The notes beneath the pieces are model-generated. The model did not search any database, was not told the origin of the DNA, and saw only the letters and a program-made list of their open reading frames with translations. From Excoecaria cochinchinensis (Eukaryota > Streptophyta > Magnoliopsida > Malpighiales > Euphorbiaceae): 64,000 nt of DNA. The stretch lies in NCBI GenBank assembly GCA_947683425.1, contig CANTUQ010000058.1, forward strand, positions 17,651,001-17,715,000. The letters run 5' to 3'. The position numbers and the translations under genes were made by a program. How positions within the stretch are numbered: position 1 is the first letter of the stretch; each line of letters starts with the position of its first letter. Shown in pieces: positions 49,175-60,065 of the stretch.

Positions 49175-49401
49175 TGACAAATATAAAAGAAAATTTCTAA
49201 AATGTTTTTCTGTATAATTGCACTAAGAGAATTACAATATATAGACGACAAGAATAATCAGATCCCTTAATCCTAGGCCTATTATAGGAGAAAAAACAGC
49301 AGTAATTACAGCAAGAATATATAATAATGAAAATCTTAGAGAGGTAATCAAGGGATATACAACTATAACAAAGCTAAATAAGGAAAGAAAAATATATTGA
49401 C
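49175..49401 (-). repeat. 5' LTR of the intron-5 copia element
   Basis: Begins TGACAAATATAAAAGA directly after the primer-binding site ACCA at 49174 and ends TATTGACA at 49401. Confidence 0.93.
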
Positions 49402-50676
49402 ACTTATGATGTTCACTCATATCTGAACCTTGTTATGTCGTTTGATCTGACATTTGTTCTAGTCAAGGGAAAAAAGAATCACATAAGGTTGTAGGCTAAC
49501 GACGTTTTTTGGATTTTTATATTTTTCATCCATTTTATTGTCTTAAATATGTCTTTGTAAAGTTGTTAAATATATACAAACAAACTTTCTATAATCCTCA
49601 ATTATTGTGTATATTGTATTGTTTAGCCAGGTAATATAATTTCATTATGAAGCTTCGCTACAATTTTATACATGCTCATGGCAGAAATTATAAGGAGCAT
49701 AGAAAATTTAGTTGAATAGTGGTTTCTCTATTTTGAACATTTGAATGAAATATTTATTTATCTATTGGCTAGCCAACAAAAAGGAAATATGAAGGTGAAG
49801 AGAAGAGGATGACACAAGAAGAAATGCTTCTAGAAGCAGCTCAAAGAGGTTAAGGGCATGATATGTGGATTGTTTGAACTTTGAACCTGTTTTTTGTCAT
49901 TTGGAGTTATTTCCTGATCACTTAATTTCATGTTGAATTTGGCTTGTTATACTTATGCAGAAATCATGAATTTGAGGAACTTAGAACGTGTTCTGGCAAG
50001 GGAAGAAGAAGTCAAGAAAAGAGCAATTGTGCACAAAGCTGTTTACACTGGCCCACAGAAACGATATTTTTCTAAAGATGGTTAGTTGCTCTTTCTAACT
50101 ATCGACTCTTTTTTGGACCAGTAAAATGAATGTTACTGTTATGTCTATGACTGTGTTGTTATCAGTCTGGTTTCATGTTAGCTCTTAAGTTCCTTGCAGG
50201 TTGCTCATATTTAAAGTTCAGAAGAGTATCATTTCAGTCAGAGATTTCAACAGCATCCATTCCATGTAAGTTGAAAATTTATGTTCTTCCGGGTTTGTGT
50301 TCGTAATAGAGGTAGTTTCAGGAGAAAATAAGTTTTACAATCTCTCTGTATGTTAATTGGAATGGCGCTAGATTCTTTTGGCGTTTGTCACTTATATGGC
50401 AAAGCATTGCTGGCGAAGCCCAAATTTTGGTGTTATTAAATTACTTGAGAGCCCCTTCCTTCAATCAGAAAATTGGTTTTGCTATTAACATTATAAACTT
50501 GGGAACTGTAATTGATTGAAACGCATTAGATTTCTATTAGCCTCGCCTCCCAAATGTTTTTACCTGTTATGATCTAGCAAAATGAGTTGAAGACTTTTAT
50601 GAGGTTGACATTTGGGTTCTCTGGGAGGATGGACAGTAGTCTGCACCTCTATAATGATTTATACGGGGTTGAGCGC

Positions 50677-51044
50677 ACAACTGCATATTTTTTAATAGTG
50701 TTTGTGCATGATATGGACCTCTGCAAGTGATTTGGGTACCTTCTTGGGTATAAAATCAAACTAAGGCAACCCAGTTGTTTTTGAGTTTCTTTTAGCACCA
50801 ATAACCTAAATTTTTTGTTTAACCGTTTAAATGAGCTGCGTAATATGATAAAGGTGCTGAACAACTGCATATTTTTTAATAGTGTTTGTGCATGATATGG
50901 ACCTCTGCAAGTGATTTGGATACCTTCTTGGGTATAAAATCAAACTAAGGCAACCCAGTTGTTTTTGAGTTTCTTTTAGCACCAATAACCTAAATTTTTT
51001 GTTTAACCGTTCAAATGAGCTGCGTAATATGATAAAGGTGCTGA
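50677..51044. repeat. 184-bp tandem duplication in intron 8 of SWC2 copy 2
   Basis: Units 50677-50860 and 50861-51044, both starting ACAACTGCATATTTTTTAAT. The same intron in the intact gene (29300-29490) has one unit. Confidence 0.95.
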
Positions 51045-53508
51045 ACTAGAGTTAATGCCAATTCTTTCATTCTCTCTCTAGATCACTCTTTGAAAATTTC
51101 AAGGTAGACTTAGAGATAATAAAAATGGCCATTTGCTTCATTTCTTTGTTTAGGGATACCTATGTAATGTTAAAAAGCTCTCCTTCTTATTTGTGGTGAT
51201 AAAAGATATATCCCTATATATGTTTTATTCTTCAGTTTACACTTGTTGAAGTTGAGGTTATTTTGTAGGCAGTTCTCTTAGTTTTGCTCTTTTATTGTAG
51301 TTTTAATTTTTGTTTTTTCATATTAATCTCTTGGCAGATCCAGAGAAGTGTGTGTGTGGTATAACAGGTCTCCCTGCCAAGTAAGTGATCCCTCTCTTTT
51401 TTTCTTCCATATTGGTGGTTGCTAATTGCGTGATTGAAAAAATATCACTTTATAATATTAGATCCTTGCAATTGTTTTTAACTAACCGAGATGATATCTT
51501 AGAAGCAACTATTGTTTTTGAGTAGGTCTTATGGGTTGTTACTGTCGTTGAATTTGATTTCTCATGAATGTTAATCAACCTAATAATAATAGCTTGAGTT
51601 CAGAGGGTTAATTAACTCTTTCTTATGGTTGGTGATGTGAGTGTTTGAACATTCCGCACCTGCATTCTACCTTGGTAAGTTCAATGCTTTTAACTACTTG
51701 GCCATTCCTTTCGAGTTGCATGTCAGTTATGGTAGGCAAAAAGCTTCCGGTGGCTATCTATTGAATGGAAGTGTGTAGGAGGACATGTACTGATAAAAGC
51801 AAAAAGTTACGAGAGGTCAATCTGCCTCTTTTTTTTCCGATTTACCAAAGAACCTATTAATTAATTTGTGCATTTGCTTTTGATTCAAAATTTAAAAAAT
51901 AAAAATTGCTTTTTTCAAGTATTATTTATAACTGACTTGTAAGTTGATATTGGATCTATATATATATATTTTTTATCACTCATATTAAGTACAAGGATTA
52001 GCAGAATTAAAAAAGTGATTAACTTAAAATCACTTTGGGATTAACCAAAATTTAAAAAAGTAGAAGAAATATACAATTATTTCAAACTTAGAGAATGTGA
52101 TTAGTTTGTTTTTTCTTCAATTTGTTATGTCTTAGTGGATCTCACATTCATTTTATGTTGATCTCGCATGAGATCAACATAACATGCATTTTATTTTCTT
52201 CTATTTTATCTAAATTGAAGCTAATATGAGAAATCTGAAAGGTTCCAATTTCAATTTTTGAAAGTAAAAAAAATGAAAGTTCAGATACTCAAAATGTGTT
52301 TTCCCTTTTATTTAAATATTTTGGATAATTGGGTCGGTTTGAAAGTAATTGAAAATATAGGCAATATTGACTTTATGAAATACTGTTATCACTATCATGC
52401 AAGATTTTTGTTGAACTCAAAGAACAAAATAAACTTTTTTTTTTATCTGAAACCCATTAATTGATGCATATGATAATGATATTGCTATATCATGCAAGTT
52501 ACGAGATCATTGATCACGCTCGATACCGAGATTCATAGCATCATCCCTTGTGTTGGTTAGAAAAATAAATATTTTCAATATTTTACATTTACCATAGTGT
52601 TAAATTTTGAGTTGATGACTTTTTTAATTTCCTTTCAAGAAAAGAACGAATTCTTGTACACCCAAATAAATTATTTAGTTTTATTGTATGCAAGTTTTTT
52701 TTTATTATTTTTTTTTACAAATATTTACATTTATTCTAACTCTTTTTTGGATTATTTTTTAATAATATAAATAACACATACACCAAAGAAATGATAGCAT
52801 TACATAAATTAAGTAAAATTTCTCTCAAAAAAATGTTTGATCATCTATATAGTTCTTTTTTTTTTTTGGGTTTTTGATCATCTATAGCTTTTATTTTCAT
52901 ATATTATCAACCACGTAAGTTAACTTTAAAATTTCGCTTAACACTCTGAATTTGCAACCTCATTTCTTCTCTAACAAAATTGAGTAGATTAGCACCTTTA
53001 ATTTATAGATTTAGGTAACAAAATTAGAATTTAGATGTATACGTAATAAATCGAAATTCAATATCTTAAATTGCCTTTTTTTTGACGAAGATAATTGTTA
53101 CTTAAATACAAAATGTGAGTACAAGCAGTATAGCAAATAATTTAGAGAATGAGTGAGATGAGAGAAAAAATTGCTGAATGTTAAATGGAAGAAACACAAT
53201 GCTTGCTTCTCATTTTATAAGTAGAATTACTATTGTGCTTACATTATTGTCGGTTTGAATAATTCTGATAGGAATCTACAATGTGGGTTGGACTTGCATG
53301 ATACTGATAATGGTAATATTGGCATCACGTGTGTCGGGCAGAGGCTAATATGCGTGATACCTCCTATAAACTCATTATCGCTATCATGCAATATGTTTTA
53401 AAAAATGGAATAACCTGAGACATGCATGAAACCAATGGTCAGAGCATTGGTTTTGTGCAAAAAACAACTCTTTTTTTCCAAATTGTTTTAGAATAACATC
53501 ATTTCTCA

Positions 53509-53685
53509 TACGGGAATAAAAAACCAAATTGAACAGACTTTGGTATGCTCGGTTCGATTTTCGGTTCCGAACCAAAATTAAACTTCGGGTAGCAACGGAG
53601 ACTGCACAAGGGAGGGAGGTAGCGTGGGGGCAAGCACCGGCAGGGATCAGATCTACCGAGAGAGGGAGGGAGAGAGAGAGAAGGG

Positions 53686-53721
<36 letters not shown>

Positions 53722-54003
53722 GACACGGCGAAATTTAATCGGCGATACAAGAATCAGAGGAGACGAAAAAGTAGAGGAGAGAGAGAATGAGAGAGACTAA
53801 AAGTGATAGAATGAGAGATATATTTTTATTTTCATTTGGTACAGGAAACCGATTGGACCGTACCGAACCGATCGAAATTGTTTTGGTCTATTCGATCATA
53901 ATAATTTTTGTCTGTGATTCGGTTCTAAAATTATTAAAGTTTGATTTTCAGTTTGTTCGGTTTGGTCCAAAATTGAACTGAACCGACTATTTGCACACCC
54001 CTA
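53509..54003. mobile_element. hAT-like MITE, 495 bp, in intron 9 of SWC2 copy 2
   Basis: Exact 8-bp repeats ATTTCTCA flank it at 53501-53508 and 54004-54011. Copy 3 (around 61350) has the empty site CATTTCTCAAAATACTT. The right end reversed reads TAGGGGTGTGCAAATAGTC, a common plant hAT terminus. The left end TACGGGAATAAAAAACC is more degenerate. Subterminal motifs of the GGTTCGGTT/AACCGAACC type occur on both sides. No open reading frame with transposase content. Confidence 0.87.
53658..53720. repeat. (GA)n microsatellite inside the hAT-like MITE
   Basis: Interrupted GA repeat (AGAGAGAG with AGGGAGG and AAGGGAAAAG breaks). The CT-rich or GA-rich frames across it are artefacts. Confidence 0.92.
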
Positions 54004-55387
54004 ATTTCTCAAATTACTTATTAAAATTATTTTTCAAAAAAAAAATCCCAATATGCTACGCAAACCTTTGACATTGCTCTGTAGGCATGTTAATGAAATT
54101 GTAGACACTAAAACGCCAAGCAACCTTTGAATGTTGTGGGCCTTGTTGTTTATTGCTAATTGAATCTGTGCTGACAACATGTTGAATTGTGCCATCGTGT
54201 TTAATTTGTGAATTAATGCTGTAGGTATCGTGATCCAAAAACAGGGCTACCTTACGCGACAAAGGAGGCATTTAAAATTATCCGTGAACGGTATTGCTCC
54301 TCTCCCATTCTTTTTCTTTATATTATTCCATCCCTTTGTGTTTTATGTCTATTGTACGATTTGTGCAAAGGTCATAGATTCTGCATTTTTGCCTCTACCT
54401 GGAAACTTTTTATTTGTTAGATAAAATCGTTTGCTTATTTGAGTGCTAGTAGTTGTGGAATGATTTGTCAAAATGAGATTTCTTTCTCGTTGGTCTTTCC
54501 CCAGCCAGAAGCCGAAAGAAGTAACGGTAGCGCTCAGTTAATATCCATTAATAGGTTGCCACCTGATACTTCAACACTGTCTTCATTAGTTGTTTTCGGG
54601 GCATATCAGTTTTAATGGGAAGAACCACCCTCACTCAAGTATCTGATGGACCTGGATGTCAATGATAGTTGTATGTTTGTATGTAACTGATGATAGTTGT
54701 ACATTTCTGGGATAGAATCTGCTGAAATTAAGAGATATGATTTGCTGTTATTGAGTATGTAACTGACTGCTGAAAATAAGGGAAATGATTTGCTGTAATT
54801 GAGGTATTTGATCTGCTGTATCTGTTGTAACAATTCTTTTTAAAGAAAGAAAAAGTTCAGATGATGGGCATCAAAACTTTCACACAAAAGTTATGTTTTG
54901 TTCTGTTTTGTTACTAGACATATTATGCGCTGAACTGTGGGTATTCAAATACTTCATGCATATTATGTTCTCAAATTCTTCGTGTGCAATAGTTTATATA
55001 TTTACTTTGGGAGGGGAATGAGTGCATCGATTGTTGATTAAAATCGTGTTTTGCTGGAAGGATAGCTATAGGTTGGATGTGACATTGCTAAACTTTTAGC
55101 AATGCTTCGATGGCATGTTGCTCGCATACATCGCATTGTACTCTTGTTTTGGATTTGTCATTGTCCCTGAAGAAACTTCAGAAAACGTTAATACTGACAT
55201 TTTCTCTTGGGTAATTTATAGTTTTATGATTGAATATAGCATGACAAAGAGGGACATGGGAGCTCTGTTTGATTCCCCGACTGGGAAAGGATTCACGGGT
55301 AGAAGGAAGCGATCTCCGATTTCAAGTACATTCAAAGTGCGAAATTTCTCATGTGTCTTAATTTGGCATGACACCTTGTACGCCTAG

Positions 55388-57040
55388 AAATATTCATTAT
55401 TAAACAAACCGGTATTATTGATTTTTTTTTTTAATTTTAATTTGAGTTTATTTCAAATAAACTTCATATTATTTTTTTTGTATTAAAAATTGTAATAAAG
55501 AAAGTGTTATATTTATTTAGAAATGATATTAATAGATATATTTAAATACCCCTTGAGCCCCTCCCTTACCCAAGCACACCTCGACCAGGTGCTCAAACTG
55601 CTCGCTTAAGCGCTACACTACTTGGCTCGACCTAGGCCCTACTTCACTAGACTGGCTGTGGCTCGAGCTCTACCCAGCCTTGTTTTGCCTATACTCTGTC
55701 CACACCAAGCTTGAGCCCTACCTAATCTTCCCCACCCTACCCTAGATTGGCCCGAACGCGAAACTTATTCTATCCAACCCCCACCCAAACTAGGCTCTCT
55801 AGATCTGCCCGAGCCTTGCCCACACCAAGCTCCCTGGCCTTACCGAGCCCTAGCACTACTTTACCCCCCTGGCCAGACTAGGCCCTCGGCCCTACTTTAC
55901 TCCCAGCCAAAATTAGGCCCAGCCTAAGCCCTACCCTACATTGCCCCCCGGCACTAAACCTTGAGCCCTACCCCTAATCCTAGAGTCTAAACCTAAACCT
56001 AAACCCTCTGAACTAATCCTAAACCCTAAAACCTCTTAACGTAACAACAGAGGTAAACCAAAACTCCAAATCCTAAACTAAATCTAAATTCAAACATAAT
56101 TCCTGTTTTACAAAATAAAAATGTCTTATAATATTAGTCCATCAATATATATATCAAATTTAGAAATAATTTTTATTGCTTATAATTTAAACTAATTTTT
56201 TTTGAATGTTATCTCCTTTAATTCAAGAAGAAATGAAAAAAAAAAGGCACAGTATAATTCATATCTTCAAGCTTTGAAACATCATAAAAGATGACAACTT
56301 CGGGAATAACTAGTTTTGCCTTAAAGTTCATGCATCTCTAGCAACAAGTAACATAGTAAAAAGAAAGAATACATGGCAGAAAATCTCTATTAGTATTTAT
56401 ATAATCATGCTTAGCCATTAGGACATGTTTAGCTTCTCTTAAGACTTTTAATCTTTTATTTTCTTTATAAGAGATACAAATGATATGCTATGTTAGAGAC
56501 ATGTAACATGTGAAGAGGAATTATTGCTAGCATCATGTTGTTCTTGTTACCATATAGCATCAAAAGGGACTTCCAAATTGAAGAAAAGCTCTTCAATCAT
56601 AATTATTTGAAAATATTTGTGATAAGATAAAACAATAAATGCATTGACCTACCATGCTATATATAGGTAAGGTAATATTGAATCAAGATACTACGATGCC
56701 AAGACGATGCTAGAAGATAATGGTCCAAGAATGAAATGTCATGCTTTGTCTATAATTTGCCAAAGTTCATATTCCCAAATGCTAGAAGATATTTTTGATT
56801 ACAAACAGAACTAAAAGCATATATAGTTATTGCAACCGAATGAAGAAGCAAATAGCCATCAACTAAGCAGATTACATACTTGCCCACACAGAATCGAGAC
56901 AACCACAAAAGTTGAAAAGGATCAATCGTTTTGTAACGATGATCAATGGCGTGAAAAAACAATTAATTAACAATAAAATGAAAACATGTTAGTAATATAT
57001 CAAATAGAAATAATGAAAAAGGATTGATCCTTTTTAATGG
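55388..57040. other. 3' flank of SWC2 copy 2
   Basis: Paralogue of 39348-40935. A C-rich patch at 55556-55960 repeats GAGCCCTAC words, and at 55970-56036 several CCTAAACC/CCCTAAA units resemble plant telomere repeat. 56399-56477 is inverted relative to the first copy. The minus-strand frame 56750-56962 parallels 40610-40861. Confidence 0.65.
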
Positions 57041-57460
57041 CTGAGATTATTGACATTAATTTACGACTTTTAGTTGGGATCATGTGGGTTTAATATTTGG
57101 ATTTCCCTAACTTGAGATATATTTTTCCTCAAAATAAAGCAATTCTCGTGTTAAATGGGTTGTTCAGGTCGGACCTCGAAAATTTCGTGTTGATCGGTTT
57201 GCACCAAGTTAAGTTAGGATCGGGTCGGTTTAAAGATATGCCTATATTTCGAGTCTCGACTTGTTCCAGTTAAAAAGGCTTCAAGCACAGAAAACACATT
57301 CATACACAGAGAAGAGGATAATAGGTTGAAAATTCATATTCATTTTTCAAGTTCAAAATCATAGTTAACTAATAATCCATTTTCTTTTTGTTTCAGTTGA
57401 TTCGCAATATAGACTTCAGATAAAAAATCACATGCTTTAGAAATAAAATTAAATAAAACT
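57041..57460. other. Unique spacer left of the minisatellite
   Basis: AT-rich with a few GGTCGG/GGTCGGTTT words near 57168-57232. No gene or clear element boundary seen. Confidence 0.4.
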
Positions 57461-57464
57461 ACCT

Positions 57465-60062
57465 GCCGCAGCCGACCCAGTCCCCTAGCAAGGCCCGAGC
57501 CCTATCCTACCCCGCCCCCCCCACTCCGACCCGGGCCCCTGGCCAGGCCCGAGCCCTACCCTAACCCCCACCCTGACTCGGCCCCCTGGCCAGGCCAGAG
57601 CCCTATCCTATCCCGTCTCTCGCTTCGACCCCCCCTCAAGCCAGGCCCGAGCCCTATCCTACCTTGTCCCCCGCTCTGACCCGGCCCGAGCCCTATCCTA
57701 CCCTGTCCCTCGCTCCGACCCGGCCTCATAACCGGGCTCGAGCCCTATCCTACCCAGTCCACCGCTCCGACCTGGCCCCCTGGTCAGGCCCGAGACCTAT
57801 CCTAACCCGTCCCCCGCTTCGACCCGGCCCCCTGGCCAGGCCAGAGCCCTGTCCTACCCCGAGCTCCAACCCGCCCCGCTGGCCAGGCCAGAGCCCTATC
57901 CTACCCCCCGCCCCAACCCGGCCCCCTAGCCAGGCCAGAGCCTTATCATACCTCGTCCCCCGCCCCGACCCGGCCCCCTGGCCAGGCCAGAGCCCTATCC
58001 TAACTCGTCCCCCTGCTCCGACCCTGCACCTTGACCAGGTTCGAGCCCTATCCTATCCCGTCTCCCAGCCCCGACCCAGCCCCCTGGCCAGGCCAGAGCC
58101 CTATCCTACCCAGTCCCCCGCTCCGACATGGCCCCCTGGCAAGGCCCGAGCCATATCCTACCATGTCCCCTGCTCCGACCCGGCCCCTTGGCCAGGCCAG
58201 AGCCCTATCCTACCCCCCCGCCCCGACCCCATGGCCAGGCTCGAGCCCTATCGTCCCCCGTCACCCGCTCCGGCCCCCTAGCCAGGCCAGAGCCCTTTCC
58301 TACCACCTGCCCCGACCCCTTGGCCAGGCTCGAGCCCTATCCTACCCCGTCCCCCGCACCGGCCCGGCCCCCTAGCCAGGCCAGAGCCCTTTCCTACCAC
58401 CCGCCCCGACCCGGCCCCCTAGCTAGGCCAGAGCCCGATCCTACCCCGTCCCCCGCCCTGACCCGGCCCTCTGGCCAGGCCCGCCCGAGCCCTATCCTAC
58501 CTCGTCCCCTTGCTCCGACCCGGCCCCCTAGCTAGGCCCGAGCCCTATCCCACCCCCCGCCCCGACCTGGCCAGGACAGGGCCCTATCCTACCCCATCCC
58601 CCGCTCCAACCTGCCCAGGCCAGAGCCCTATCCTACCCCCCGTCCTCGGCCCGACCCCCTTACATCCCTCTACCCCCGTCCCCCACTCCGCCCCAGCCCC
58701 CCTGGCCAGGCCAGTCCTACCCCCCTATCCTACCCCCCTCGTCCCCGACCCGGCCCCTTGGCCAGGCTAGAGCCCCATCCTACCCCCCTACCCCGTCCCC
58801 CGCTCCGACCCGGCCCCCTGGCCAGGCCCGCGCCCTGTCCTACCTAGTCCCCCGCTCTGACCCGGCCCCCTGACAAGGCCAGAGCCCTGTCCTAGACCCC
58901 GCCCCGACTCGGCCCCTTGGCCGGAGCCCTATCCTACCCCTCCCCGACCCGGCCAGGCCCGAGCCCTATCCTACCCCGTCCCCCCACTCCGACCCGGGCC
59001 CCTTGCCAGGCCCGATCTATATCCTACCCCGTCCCCCCGCTCCGACCTGGCTCCATGGTCAGGCCAGAGCCCTATCCTATCCCCGCCCCGACTCGGCCCC
59101 TTGGCCAGGCCAGAGCCCTATCCTAACCCGCCCCTCGCCCCGAACCGGCCCACTGGCCAGGGCCCTATCCTACCCAGTCCCCCGCTCCGACTCGGCCCCT
59201 TGGCCAGGCACGAGCCCTATCCTACCCTGTCCCCCACTCCGACCCGGCCCCCTGGCCAGGGCCCTATCCTACCCAGTCCCCCGCTCCGACTCGGCCCCTT
59301 GGCCAGGCACGAGCCCTATCCTACCCCGTCCCCCACTCCGACCCTGCCCCCTGGCCAGGCTAGAGCCCTATCCTATCCCCGCCCCGACTCGGCCCCCTGG
59401 CCAAGCCAGAGCCCTATCCTAACCCGCCCCCCGCCCCGAACCGGCCCACTGGCCAGGCCCGAGCCCTACCCTACCCCGTCCCCTCTTCGACCCGGCCCCC
59501 TAGCATGGCCTGAGCCCTATCCTACCCCCCGTCCCGACCCGGCCAGGGGGCCCTATCCTACCCCGTCCCTCGCTCTGACCCTACCCGGCCCTTGGCCAGG
59601 CCACGCTCTGACCCGACCCGGCCCTTGGCCAGGCCAGAGCACTATGCTACCTCCCGCTCCGACCCGCTCCACTGGCCAGGCCAGAGCTCTACCCCCCCGT
59701 CCTTGACCCGTCCCGCCCCATCCCCCTGGCTAGGCCAGAGCCCTATCCTACCCTGTCCCTCGCTCAGACCTGGCTCCCTGGCCAGGCCAGGCCAGAGCCC
59801 TATCCGACCCCATCCCCCCCTCCGACCTCCGACCTCTGACCCGGCCCCTGGCCAGGCTAGAGCCCTATCCTACCCCCCGCACCTATCCTACCCCGTCCCC
59901 CGCTCCGACCTCCGACCCGGCCCCCTAGCCAGGCTAGAGCCCTATCCGCCCCCATCCCCCTGCTCTGACCTCCGACCCGACCCCTGGCCAGGCCAGAGCC
60001 CTATCCTACACCCCCGCACCAACTCGGCCCCCTGGCCAGAGTCCTATCCTACCCACTCCCTC
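57465..60062. repeat. GC-rich minisatellite, about 2.6 kb, unit about 52 bp
   Basis: About fifty degenerate head-to-tail units. The shared words are CCCCGCTCCGACCCGGCCCC, CTGGCCAGGCCAGAGCCC and TATCCTACCCC; unit length varies by several bases through deletions and C-run changes. A dimer of about 108 bp near 59155-59330 occurs twice almost unchanged. The block is C-rich on the plus strand and ends sharply at CTCCCTCTCTCCTGATC, where SWC2 copy 3 begins. It resembles the small C-rich patches downstream of SWC2 copies 1 and 2. Proline-rich open frames across it are by-products of the repeat. Confidence 0.93.
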
Positions 60063-60065
60063 TCT

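Larger units (their letters stand above)
44449..49401 (-). mobile_element. Ty1/copia element in intron 5 of SWC2 copy 2, 4,953 bp
   Basis: LTRs at 44449-44721 (273 bp) and 49175-49401 (227 bp), both TGACAAATATAAAAGA ... TATTGACA. The primer-binding site TGGTATCAGAGCCA (minus, 49161-49174) and purine tract TTTGAGGGGGGA (minus, just right of 44721) are intact. Target duplication CTTCT/CTTAT (one mismatch). The empty site GCTTCTGATGTTCGC is seen in copy 4 near 63229. Gene order gag, protease, integrase, RT, RNase H on the minus strand, antisense to SWC2. It has frameshifts and an internal RT duplication, so it is not autonomous now. Confidence 0.95.
43199..55387 (+). pseudogene. SWC2 partial copy 2 (exons 4-11), broken
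   Basis: Exons equivalent to 4-11: 43199-43242, 43346-43601, 49773-49848, 49961-50080, 50200-50265, 51338-51380, 54225-54290 and 55222-55387. Exons 1-3 are absent; XRN sequence stands in their place. Exon 5 has lost its acceptor (AAT for AAG) and has an early TGA at the place of the KKRLIF block. Exons 6-10 keep length and phase. The last exon ends early and differently (FSCVLIWHDTLYA) after a small deletion. Intron 5 is split by a copia element. A transcript is possible, but no full YL1 protein. Confidence 0.93.
43162..57040 (+). repeat. Segmental duplication, second copy
   Basis: Paralogous to 26733-40935 from SWC2 intron 3 through the 3' flank. It carries private insertions (copia at 44449-49401, hAT-like at 53509-54003), a private 184-bp tandem duplication and a 79-bp inversion. 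It lacks the copia and Mutator-like elements of the first copy. Confidence 0.9.

Noticed and set aside
53499..53750. Ser/Leu-rich and Arg/Glu-rich frames in opposite strands
   Set aside because: Translations of the GA/CT microsatellite in the hAT-like element.
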